A stretch of 45,301 nucleotides of DNA, from NCBI GenBank assembly GCA_016839945.1, contig JAEOTE010000092.1, positions 1 to 45,301 on the forward strand. Direction: 5' to 3'. Source of the stretch: Candidatus Heimdallarchaeota archaeon (lineage in GTDB: Archaea > Asgardarchaeota > Heimdallarchaeia > Heimdallarchaeales > Heimdallarchaeaceae). The position numbers were made by a program, and so were the translations under genes. The notes under the pieces were generated by a model. It saw nothing but the letters and a program-made list of their open reading frames with translations, searched no databases and was not told the origin of the DNA. This document shows, piece by piece, positions 16,458 to 24,511 of this stretch (the first letter of the stretch is position 1; each line of letters opens with the position of its first letter).

Positions 16458-17759
16458 GTGATTTATTTGAATTCCAAAGAAGTAATAAAAAAAGATAAAG
16501 AATTCTATATTCAAGGGTATGCAAGAGTACCTGTTGTTTTTACAGAAGGTAAAGGTGCTATGTTAAAAGATATTGATGGAAAAGAATACATTGATTGTTT
16601 TGCTGGAATCGCGGTTACTAATGTAGGTCATGCTCATGAAAGATTAGTTAAAGTTGCCAAAGAACAAATGTCAAAATTGATTCATACATCAGGTCGGTTC
16701 TTTAATGTTCCACAGACACTTCTAGTAGAGAAACTAGCAAAAATAACTCCTGGTGATTTAAAATACACATATTTATGCAATAGTGGAACAGAAGCAGTAG
16801 AAAATGCAGTTAAGTTGGTTAAGAAATATGCTTATTCACAAGGAAAAACAGGAGCAGCTTTAATAGCTTTAGAATGTTCTTTTCATGGAAGACTAGGGTA
16901 TTCTCTAACATTAACAGGACAAGCAAAATACAAGAAAGGTTTTGGAACTTATGCTAATGCTCCAGGAGTTGTTCATGCTCCAGCACCATATACTTACAGA
17001 TCTAAGTTATCAGAAGAAGAATGTGGTATAGATGCTGCATTAGCTATAGAAACAACAATAGATAGGCAAACAACGGGAGATGTAGCAGCTTTCATAATGG
17101 AACCAATATTGGGAGAAGGAGGAATTATAATCCCACCTGATTCTTATTTTAAAACTCTTGTAAGCATTTTAAAAGAGAGAGATGTTCCATTCATATTGGA
17201 TGAAGTACAGACTGGATTTGGTCGCACAGGCAAGTTGTTTGCTAGTGAGTATTGGGATCTTAAACCTGACCTTATGACATTAGCAAAAGGACTTGGAGGA
17301 GGAATGCCTATTGGCGCTGCAATTGCTACTAGTAGGATAGCTGATTGCGTAGAATCAGGAGATTTCTTCTCTACTTATGGAGGAAATCCAGTTTGTAGTG
17401 CAGTAGCTTTAGAAAATATATCTATCCTATCTGATGAGCAATTAATTAACAATTCAGCTAAAATGGGTAAAATCTTTCTAGAAGAATTGACTGAAATGAA
17501 AGAGAAGAAACCAATCATTGGTGAAGTAAGAGGAAAGGGTTTGATGATAGGAATAGAATTAGTCAAAGATCAACAATCAAAAACACCTGCTTCAGCTGAA
17601 GCAAAAAAGATTGTAACATTTCTCAAAAACGAAGGGATCATAATTGGTTTAGGTGGTATATTTGGAAATGTTCTACGATTACAACCTCCCCTATGTATAG
17701 ATGAGGATCAAGTGGTTAAAGTATTAGAAAAAATTAAAAAAGGAATCAACTTGCTTTGA
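16458..17759 (+). CDS. Class III PLP-dependent aminotransferase (omega-amino acid type)
   Basis: The 433-residue enzyme has the fold I signatures: CNSGTEAVENAVKL near 109-122, ILDEVQTGFGRTGKLF near 248-263, and the PLP lysine in TLAKGLGGGMPIGA (about Lys277). Length and motifs fit 4-aminobutyrate, beta-alanine/pyruvate or alanine-glyoxylate aminotransferases. An acetylornithine-type enzyme is usually shorter. The start is GTG at 16458; the ATG overlapping it by two bases is out of frame. Divergence from the semialdehyde dehydrogenase suggests transamination of an omega-amino acid such as beta-alanine or 3-aminoisobutyrate. That pairing is inference. Confidence 0.85.
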   Translation: MIYLNSKEVIKKDKEFYIQGYARVPVVFTEGKGAMLKDIDGKEYIDCFAGIAVTNVGHAHERLVKVAKEQMSKLIHTSGRFFNVPQTLLVEKLAKITPGDLKYTYLCNSGTEAVENAVKLVKKYAYSQGKTGAALIALECSFHGRLGYSLTLTGQAKYKKGFGTYANAPGVVHAPAPYTYRSKLSEEECGIDAALAIETTIDRQTTGDVAAFIMEPILGEGGIIIPPDSYFKTLVSILKERDVPFILDEVQTGFGRTGKLFASEYWDLKPDLMTLAKGLGGGMPIGAAIATSRIADCVESGDFFSTYGGNPVCSAVALENISILSDEQLINNSAKMGKIFLEELTEMKEKKPIIGEVRGKGLMIGIELVKDQQSKTPASAEAKKIVTFLKNEGIIIGLGGIFGNVLRLQPPLCIDEDQVVKVLEKIKKGINLL

Positions 17760-17770
17760 ATAACATCCTA

Positions 17771-18727
17771 TTATTCTTTATAACAGCTTAACACTGCATC
17801 CCAGGCAACTTCGGAAGCTTCAATTCCAAAGGAAGTTAAAGGTAATTTTTTGTTTTCTATCTCTTGAGTGCTAACAATGTAAAGTGAATCACCATCATTA
17901 ATAGCATGAAAAGGTTGTATTGCACGAGCCATTGAAGCATGAATTTGTCTTCCAGCTTGTCTTAAAGAATAATCATCAAATTTCTGATTGGTTACTATTA
18001 GAGTTAGAGTTGTGTTTGTTGTAAGATTTTCATTCCTATCAGCTATTTGTGTATTAATATATTCTTTTGCATTAACTCTCTCATTTTTTGTTCGATCTAA
18101 AAATCCTCTTACAATTTCTCCATCTCGGTTAATTATTGCTCCTAGAGCATTTACTACTGTAAAAACTAATATTTTGGTATCTCCTACTTTGGTATAAGCT
18201 CCTCCTTGTCCTGCCATTTCAGCATATGAAAAATCTAGGCATTTTCCTACTGAAGCTGATATGCCTGCACCTTGAGGTCCTAATGGAAATTTACCTTCTA
18301 CAGCTATTTTCAAGGCTTCTCTTCCTAAATTTTTATCTGGATAGATTGAATTCTTTCTAGGTCCAAAATCATAGATTATTGCACCAGAGACTAATGGTAT
18401 TTCCAGCCAATTAGGAGAGTAATTCCTCCATTTGAGTAATTCAGCTGATACACCAGTTATGGCTTCATATCCCCATAAAGACCCTCCAGCAAAACAGATG
18501 GCATCAGCATAAGTTCTATTCTGTCCAATTACTCCAGGGGCTCCTCCTCTAATATCACTAGCCATTTTGACTCCTTTAGGAAAATAAAAAACTGTACATC
18601 CTGTTGGACCATCCTCATATTCAGCTATACCTATTTTTAATCCAGGAAAATCAAATTTTAAAATTGGTTCTTTGAAGGAAGTATTTAGCTTTAGCTCAGC
18701 ATCATCATTGGATATTAAATCATTCAT
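17771..18727 (-). CDS. P1 / DmpA family N-terminal nucleophile aminopeptidase (peptidase S58)
   Basis: This 318-residue protein carries the family landmarks. These are ASDIRGGAPG near 56-65, CFAGGSLWGYEAITGVSAEL near 77-96, and GPQGAGISASVGKCLD near 152-167, then VVNALGAIINRDG. The presumed self-cleavage point is in LTTNTTLTLIVTN near residues 236-248, where a Thr after Asn would be the nucleophile. DmpA-type enzymes are L-aminopeptidase/D-amidases active on short peptides and beta-peptides. No signal peptide is present, so it is cytosolic. It is convergent with the aminotransferase gene, 11 nt apart. It could trim peptides brought in by the nearby importer. Confidence 0.85.
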   Translation of the reverse strand: MNDLISNDDAELKLNTSFKEPILKFDFPGLKIGIAEYEDGPTGCTVFYFPKGVKMASDIRGGAPGVIGQNRTYADAICFAGGSLWGYEAITGVSAELLKWRNYSPNWLEIPLVSGAIIYDFGPRKNSIYPDKNLGREALKIAVEGKFPLGPQGAGISASVGKCLDFSYAEMAGQGGAYTKVGDTKILVFTVVNALGAIINRDGEIVRGFLDRTKNERVNAKEYINTQIADRNENLTTNTTLTLIVTNQKFDDYSLRQAGRQIHASMARAIQPFHAINDGDSLYIVSTQEIENKKLPLTSFGIEASEVAWDAVLSCYKE

Positions 18728-18851
18728 ACAGAAAGTTGGAAATTAAATTATTAAGAGTTTCTTATTAAATAAAAAGAAAGTGAAGAATTATCGTCTTCAT
18801 TTCTTAAATGTAATTATATTTATATTACCAAAATATTGCCAATTTATAAGG

Positions 18852-20111
18852 ATGAAAATCAAACCTGAGACAATTAAAGAAATTGCAGCTGTTTTAATAC
18901 TATTAGTCATAGGTGTAAGTCTTCCAATATTAATAACATATGAGAAAGAATACAATATTGAAATAAAAAATGATAAAGACTTCAAGAAATACAAATTCCC
19001 TGGAAATGGATCTGTATCCAATCCTTATCTCATAGAAAATCTATCAATCATACGAGCAAAAAAAAGAGGAATATCTATTTCAAATACAAGTAAGTATTTT
19101 GTTATTAGAAATTGCACTCTTGGGTACAATTTATTTAATGGAATTAACATCCAATACATAAAAAATGGAACAGCTAAAATCTATGATAATGTTTGTTTTG
19201 GACATTCAGCAGAGGGAATAAATATAGTTTCTTCTGATTATCTCGAGGTTTACAATAATACTTGTTTTGATAATAAAATTGAACTAAATATTGAGAGTTC
19301 TAAACATTGTTATGTAGCTAATAATCATCTTTACAGATCTAGAGAAATTACTGGTCAAGAAAGATTTGTGTATAGTGGACTAATATTGAAGAATTCATTC
19401 TTTGTAACTATTGACAACAACAAAATTACTCAAACAACCCGAGGAATATATATAGAAAAAAGCTATAATTGTACCATATCAAATAACAACATAAATAAGG
19501 TTGCCAATTTAGGAGTAACTTTAATTTCAAGCTCATATTGTAACATTATCGGTACTACTAGCAAATCCACAATATATGATGGCTTTGTTTTTCGTCATTC
19601 TAACTATAATTACATTACAAATTGCAGTTCTATTGTAAATAATTTTGGATTTTATCTATCAGATAGTAGTGAAAATACTCTCTCCTTTAACAAAATTGAA
19701 AGGAATAGAGAAGGTCTCCATCTTACATCTAATAGTCATAATAACACTATAAGCTATAATGAATTTCTCAACAATACTGATGAAGGAGTTAATATTGATG
19801 GGGGTGAGTTTAATATTATTCATCATAACACTTTTTCTTTCAATAATCTTGGAGAAATTTCCCAAGCTCAGGATAATTCATCGAATAACATATGGTATGA
19901 CATTAATTCTCATGAAGGCAATTTTTGGAATGGGTGGAACAGCTCTGATCCTTATGTAATTATGGGAAGTGCAAATAGTACTGATTTATATCCATTAGAC
20001 GAACCCATTAACTTAATAATGAAGAATTATTTCATCAGAATTCATCAAGAATTGAAATCAATAGAAGGTTTCCAAAAATTGTTTATACACTTTTCAATTA
20101 CTAATTCATGA
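18852..20111 (+). CDS. Membrane-anchored right-handed beta-helix (NosD-like) surface protein
   Basis: I place the start at ATG 18852, with AAGG immediately upstream. A GTG 72 nt earlier would add 24 residues. From the ATG the protein has 419 residues. A signal or anchor helix (about 10-30) precedes PGNGSVSNPYLIENLSI, the usual lead-in to pectate-lyase-type helices. Repeated 22-25 residue coils follow, rich in Asn and Ile/Val (GINIVSSDYLEVYNNTC, GIYIEKSYNCTISNNNI and similar), up to residue 360. The fold binds or cleaves polysaccharides or serves as a surface scaffold; no catalytic residues are evident. It is transcribed away from the P1 peptidase gene. Confidence 0.75.
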   Translation: MKIKPETIKEIAAVLILLVIGVSLPILITYEKEYNIEIKNDKDFKKYKFPGNGSVSNPYLIENLSIIRAKKRGISISNTSKYFVIRNCTLGYNLFNGINIQYIKNGTAKIYDNVCFGHSAEGINIVSSDYLEVYNNTCFDNKIELNIESSKHCYVANNHLYRSREITGQERFVYSGLILKNSFFVTIDNNKITQTTRGIYIEKSYNCTISNNNINKVANLGVTLISSSYCNIIGTTSKSTIYDGFVFRHSNYNYITNCSSIVNNFGFYLSDSSENTLSFNKIERNREGLHLTSNSHNNTISYNEFLNNTDEGVNIDGGEFNIIHHNTFSFNNLGEISQAQDNSSNNIWYDINSHEGNFWNGWNSSDPYVIMGSANSTDLYPLDEPINLIMKNYFIRIHQELKSIEGFQKLFIHFSITNS

Positions 20112-20132
20112 AAAAAAAAGGAAGATGCGAAT

Positions 20133-21323
20133 TTAACCACTTCTTTTCCACTTTCTTCTTTTTGTAATGATTATTGCAAGAACCATTAAGATTGGTGCAT
20201 AGGTAACAAATTTATAGCTAGTTTTAGTTGTTTTATCAATTAAGATAGAAGGATCTAAAACTCCTCTAACTGCTTTTGATGCATTCAAAAGTCCATATCC
20301 AAAGTAATCATCTTTTCCTGAATCTCCTAGATCAGTTGCTGATTTATGAAGAATATCTCTTATCTCTTTAACTGTTAAAGAATAATTCAAAGATTTCATC
20401 AAAGCGATAACACCAGAAACTTGTGAACATGCAAATGAAGTTCCCAATCCCCACCCATAGTATGAGTTAAAAGAATAAAACGGCATTGTGCTCCAAAGTT
20501 TAACACCACCACCTTCATCACCAACTGGAGCAACAATTTCAGTTGCTTCACCATAATTACTATAGTCAGCTTTTTCTTGATTATTGTTTGTTGCACCAAC
20601 AGCTATAACTATTTCACTAGCACCTGGGTGCTCTATGAAATTCCGTCCCCCTGTAGGTAACCATGTATTCCCTGTAACAGCTACTATCGGGATATTTTTC
20701 TCATAAGCATAAGCAAGTTCATCATAATATAATGAAGAATTATCAAAAGCATATAAGCTGAGATTTATTACATCAGCACCATTATCAGCAGCATAACGAA
20801 TAGCAGCTCCAAAATCCGTATAACTATAAAATGCTTCGTTGATGTCCATTAGTCTAACGTCCATAATTGTTACATTTGGAGCAACTCCCAGCATCCCATT
20901 ACTATCCCATGGTGCTACAATAGTTCCTGCTATAAAAGTGCCATGCCAATGAACTAGATCCCCTGGTTCTGGTCCAGGTGTTGAATCATCAGAACTAAAA
21001 TCCCAACCATGAACATCATCTATGTACCCATTTCCATCATCATCAATTGAATTATTAGCTATTTCATCTACGTTAGTCCAGGAAACATTTTGCAAATCAG
21101 GATGAGAAAAATCAATTCCTGTATCAATTACTGCAACAGTGATATCTTTCGATCCGTTAGTGATTCTTAAAGCATCTTTAAGATATATTTGTTCTTGAAA
21201 AAACTGATTCTCATGATTAATAGCTTTAGTCAGATTTATCAAGCTGTTTTGAGTGTTACTGAAGCTAAAGATAGATAAAGAAATAATAATAGTAAGTACA
21301 AAGATTGTTTTACTTTTAGACAT
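20133..21323 (-). CDS. Secreted, membrane-anchored subtilisin-family protease (S8)
   Basis: This 396-residue protein has the complete catalytic triad: Asp67 in VAVIDTGIDFSHPDL, His127 in WHGTFIAGT and Ser296 in GLGTSFACSQVSG. Asn219 is the likely oxyanion residue. DDDGNGYIDDVHGWDF near 94-109 is the calcium-binding style insertion seen in thermitase-like subtilases. A signal peptide spans residues 5-22 and a C-terminal helix near 372-388 ends in KRRKWKRSG, an anchor. The propeptide region is short (about 40 residues). The enzyme should degrade proteins at the cell surface, feeding peptides to the ABC importer. It is divergent from the TFB gene. Confidence 0.9.
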   Translation of the reverse strand: MSKSKTIFVLTIIISLSIFSFSNTQNSLINLTKAINHENQFFQEQIYLKDALRITNGSKDITVAVIDTGIDFSHPDLQNVSWTNVDEIANNSIDDDGNGYIDDVHGWDFSSDDSTPGPEPGDLVHWHGTFIAGTIVAPWDSNGMLGVAPNVTIMDVRLMDINEAFYSYTDFGAAIRYAADNGADVINLSLYAFDNSSLYYDELAYAYEKNIPIVAVTGNTWLPTGGRNFIEHPGASEIVIAVGATNNNQEKADYSNYGEATEIVAPVGDEGGGVKLWSTMPFYSFNSYYGWGLGTSFACSQVSGVIALMKSLNYSLTVKEIRDILHKSATDLGDSGKDDYFGYGLLNASKAVRGVLDPSILIDKTTKTSYKFVTYAPILMVLAIIITKRRKWKRSG

Positions 21324-21520
21324 AAATGAAAGACAGATTAGACATAAATAAATCTATTGTAGAATAGAAAAAACAAGAGAAAATACATGGATATTTTCAC
21401 AATTTAAATAAGGACTTTCACTTTCAAAAAGAGCTGAAAACCAAAAACAGAAGGCTTCTAATAATAACTTGCGACATGTATTATTTTCACTTTGAATAGT
21501 TTCAGTGAGCTGTGTCTCTA
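21324..21520. other. Intergenic region between subtilase and TFB genes
   Basis: This AT-rich non-coding stretch separates two divergent genes. I see no ORF, RNA gene or convincing palindrome in it. Only the TFB TATA box at its right end could be assigned. Confidence 0.5.
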
Positions 21521-21522
21521 AA

Positions 21523-21530
21523 CTATATAA
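21523..21530 (+). promoter_or_regulatory. TATA box of the TFB gene
   Basis: CTATATAA at 21523-21530 puts transcription start near 21550-21556, just before ATG 21561 and downstream of the GTG at 21540. This placement argues for the ATG as the true start and for a nearly leaderless mRNA. Confidence 0.6.
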
Positions 21531-21560
21531 ACGTACAAAGTGATTTTTAGTACGATAGAA

Positions 21561-22493
21561 ATGTCAAAAACTATCTTACTTGAAGGAGATCTTATTTGCC
21601 CAGAATGTGGTGAAGATACATTCGCTACTACTACAGCTGATATTGTATGTAGGAACTGTGCATCAGTGGTAGAAAGGATTATTGAGGGAAGCCATTTTCT
21701 CCAAGGTGGAGAGAATGAAAGAATGGGTTCCCCAGAAAGTAGAAGAGGGGGAAAGAGTACTTTCTTCAAAATTCATGATGCGAATGCTGGTGAAAATAGA
21801 GACAGATATAAAAGATTGTGGAATGTGGAAAATTCAATTTATCATGCAGTTGACGAACAAAAGTCTAGATTGCTCTCAATATTAACAAAAATTGGTTTAT
21901 CAGAGAATGAAAGAAACTCTGTAATGTTCGAATTAAAAAAAGTGTATAATCAAGAACGCTTTCATAAAAGAAAAGTAACAAACATCTTCCTGCTAGCAGC
22001 TGCTATAACAATTAAGCAATTAAAGAATAAAGGAAGAGCAATCAGTATTAATGACATAGTAGGAATCTTCAAAGCTCACGGGTGCAAACTTTCAAGCAAA
22101 TCAATAAGAGATTACATTCTTGATCACAATATCAGTTACAAAACAAGCTCACCAAAGCAGTTTGTTCCAGTATATTTAGCAAAGTTAAAATCTAATGAAG
22201 TATTAAGGGATCGATTAAATCAGATTAATCCTAAAGATGAGCTTGTTGTTGATAAGATGTTTACAACTATTGAGAGATTAGCTACAAAGCTATCTGAAAT
22301 CAAACAAAGTGGAAGAAAACCAAGTGTATTTAGTGTTTCATGTTTGTATGTTGCAACCTGTATGGTGGGACAACGTTACACCGGTTCAAACCTTTTGACC
22401 AAAGAAGAAATATCAAGGTTCTGTAACATTCCAAGTACATCTCTTCGAGATCATACTAGATTTTTAATGAATAATGTGAAACTTAATCTCTAA
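21561..22493 (+). CDS. tfb: Transcription initiation factor B (TFB), divergent paralogue
   Basis: The protein has 310 residues from ATG 21561. The N-terminal zinc ribbon has CPEC (13-16) and CRNC (30-33). Two cyclin-like repeats follow, from about 100-190 and 200-300, with ATCMVGQRYTGSNLLTKEEI in the second. TFB bridges TBP-TATA and RNA polymerase. The B-reader segment after the ribbon, usually with a GPEWRAF-like sequence, is replaced by SHFLQGGENERMGSPESRR. Start-site selection or promoter set may therefore differ from a housekeeping TFB. It is monocistronic, with a TATA box upstream and T-tracts downstream. An alternative GTG start would add seven residues. Confidence 0.9.
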   Translation: MSKTILLEGDLICPECGEDTFATTTADIVCRNCASVVERIIEGSHFLQGGENERMGSPESRRGGKSTFFKIHDANAGENRDRYKRLWNVENSIYHAVDEQKSRLLSILTKIGLSENERNSVMFELKKVYNQERFHKRKVTNIFLLAAAITIKQLKNKGRAISINDIVGIFKAHGCKLSSKSIRDYILDHNISYKTSSPKQFVPVYLAKLKSNEVLRDRLNQINPKDELVVDKMFTTIERLATKLSEIKQSGRKPSVFSVSCLYVATCMVGQRYTGSNLLTKEEISRFCNIPSTSLRDHTRFLMNNVKLNL

Positions 22494-22499
22494 ATTCCA

Positions 22500-22535
22500 T
22501 TTTTTTTAATTTTTTTCAATGTTTTTTTCCTTTTT
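22500..22535 (+). terminator. Poly-T terminator after the TFB gene
   Basis: Four T tracts of 8, 7, 7 and 5 residues in 36 nt follow the TFB stop codon closely, with no clear stem. This matches the archaeal mode of termination at successive U-runs. Confidence 0.7.
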
Positions 22536-22601
22536 ATTTGTATATGAAACTTTAAAATGGTTTTTAAGGCAAAATTTCATACTTTATATTACTGATATAC
22601 A

Positions 22602-24509
22602 ATGGTTTCCAAAAGCGAACAGAAAAAAATCATTAAACTACTCAAATCTAAACTTACAATAGAAAGGCTTGATGGCTTACATGAGCTCAAATCAACAGGA
22701 CAAGAAGCAGGTTTTGCTATTTCAGAATTGTCTAATATTATTAAAAAAGATCAAGATGACCTGTGTATAATAAATGCTCTAGACATCATAGCTATGCTTT
22801 CAGAAACCAATGCTGAATATATTTCTATTATTGAACAAGCTGCTACTGCTGAAAGAGTAGGTGTTAAAAGAAAAGCTGAGAAGCTGTTAACAACAATTAG
22901 TGGAAGAGTTCAAATCGTACCAATAAGTGATGAAGAAGAAGCTCCTCTAACAGATGAGCTTTTTGAGAAAATAGAAGAACCAATAACTGAACAACCTACA
23001 ATAACAGTCCAAACTGATGTATCTGACGATATTAGTTTTGATTTAGAAGACTTTTCAGTTGGTGAAACAACTGAATTGCAGTCAGTACAAGCACTAGAAG
23101 TCCCAGCTGCTACATTTACTCCTGAAAGTATCCCCCCACCTCCTCCATCTAAAGTTGAAACACCTCCTCCAGAACCTCCACCTGTTCCTCCTGAACCAAT
23201 TGAAGAAGCAGCAATTCCTGAAATTGAAGAAGTTGAAGAAGTGGAATTAGAAGAAATAGAAGCTGTAAATGAATTTCAACTCATAGAATTAGAAGATGCT
23301 CCTCTTGAAAATTCTTTAAAAAATCTGTTATCCTTATCTCAGTCACTATCTTCAACTGAAGATACTGAAAAACTTACAATTATCCAAACAAAAATTACTA
23401 ATGTTTTAGATATGTTAACTGATCATTTACACGAAGTGATGGGTTTAGACAAAGAATTTGATCAACAAAAGTTCTTGGAATATACTTTCAGTGAAGATGA
23501 TGTTGAATATCTACGAAATATTGTATTACTCTTTGGATCTAAACTTCAGGATCAAATCAGTGATAAAGAAAGCATCAATTCTCTCATTTTCATGGGAGCA
23601 TTAGCACAAAAATTAAATTTATTTGATGAAACTGTAATAATTTACAATTTAATACTAAAACTCGATAACAACAATAAAGTTGTTTTGAATAATCTTGGGA
23701 TGCTTTTCGCTAAAATGGATGCAACAAATGAAGCAATTGATCAATTTCAACTTCTCCTTAAGTTAGAACCATCAAATGCTAAAATAAATGCAAAAATTGG
23801 TGATTTATTTTTATTCAAAAAAGAAGACTATGATGGAGCAATAGAATATTACAATAAATCTTTAGAAATTGATGAATCTTTATTCTCAACTGCTATGAAT
23901 TTAGCAGCTGCATTAAGTAAAAAAGAAGATTATGATGGTGCAACTTCTGTTCTCTTAAGGAGTCTTAAAACTAATGAAGGAATTCCTGATTTATGGTTAA
24001 ATTATGCAATTCTTCTCGTAAAGCAACTAAAGTTTCATGAAGCATTAGAAGCATATTCTAAAGCTTTAGATGTAGCTCCAGAGGATTGGAATTTTAAAGA
24101 AAGAGCTGAAACTGAGAAAGAGAAAGTAGAAAAAATACTTGAGTCTCCAAAATATGCAGAAACAGAAGAAGAAGATTTGCGTTATATGGTGGATAAAAGC
24201 AGTAAAGTTGAAATCAGTAAAGCCTTCATTTTTGCTCAAAAACCACTTGATGATGAGGTTTTCTTAGCTGTTTTTGATTGGTTTAAATCTAAGAAACATA
24301 AATATCTAATTGATGATGCCTTAGAACCAAAATATGGGAGTATTATGAATGAAGATCAATTCCCAATTGACCCATTAAGAGCTAAGGATTTTGGAGAAAT
24401 TATTTGGCCTGAGCAATTCGAAAAAGAATTAGATCTTTCAAAATTTCACTGTGAATTAGTCGATTTAGAAGGGTATGATAAAATAGTTGTTTTTATGGAA
24501 GAGATATAG
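22602..24509 (+). CDS. TPR protein with HEAT-like N-terminus and acidic/proline-rich linker
   Basis: This 635-residue soluble protein has helical repeats near residues 5-100 (HEAT-like: ERLDGLHELKSTGQEAGFAI). An acidic, proline-rich linker follows near 110-235, including runs of PPPPP and PPEPPPVPPEP. At about 340-510 there are TPR units, for example VVLNNLGMLFAKMDATNEAI, then KINAKIGDLFLFKKEDYDGA, then LWLNYAILLVKQLKFHEALE. The last 110 residues are unassigned. No signal or membrane segment is present. The architecture suggests a cytosolic scaffold or chaperone-like adaptor. It stands alone between the TFB gene and a convergent arylsulfotransferase-like gene, with its own A/T-rich promoter region. 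I do not recognise a specific family. Confidence 0.7.
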   Translation: MVSKSEQKKIIKLLKSKLTIERLDGLHELKSTGQEAGFAISELSNIIKKDQDDLCIINALDIIAMLSETNAEYISIIEQAATAERVGVKRKAEKLLTTISGRVQIVPISDEEEAPLTDELFEKIEEPITEQPTITVQTDVSDDISFDLEDFSVGETTELQSVQALEVPAATFTPESIPPPPPSKVETPPPEPPPVPPEPIEEAAIPEIEEVEEVELEEIEAVNEFQLIELEDAPLENSLKNLLSLSQSLSSTEDTEKLTIIQTKITNVLDMLTDHLHEVMGLDKEFDQQKFLEYTFSEDDVEYLRNIVLLFGSKLQDQISDKESINSLIFMGALAQKLNLFDETVIIYNLILKLDNNNKVVLNNLGMLFAKMDATNEAIDQFQLLLKLEPSNAKINAKIGDLFLFKKEDYDGAIEYYNKSLEIDESLFSTAMNLAAALSKKEDYDGATSVLLRSLKTNEGIPDLWLNYAILLVKQLKFHEALEAYSKALDVAPEDWNFKERAETEKEKVEKILESPKYAETEEEDLRYMVDKSSKVEISKAFIFAQKPLDDEVFLAVFDWFKSKKHKYLIDDALEPKYGSIMNEDQFPIDPLRAKDFGEIIWPEQFEKELDLSKFHCELVDLEGYDKIVVFMEEI

Positions 24510-24511
24510 AA

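Noticed and set aside
23100..23230. Low-complexity proline/glutamate coding stretch as a DNA repeat
   Set aside because: It is degenerate at the DNA level and lies inside an open frame; it is a protein linker, not a repeat element.
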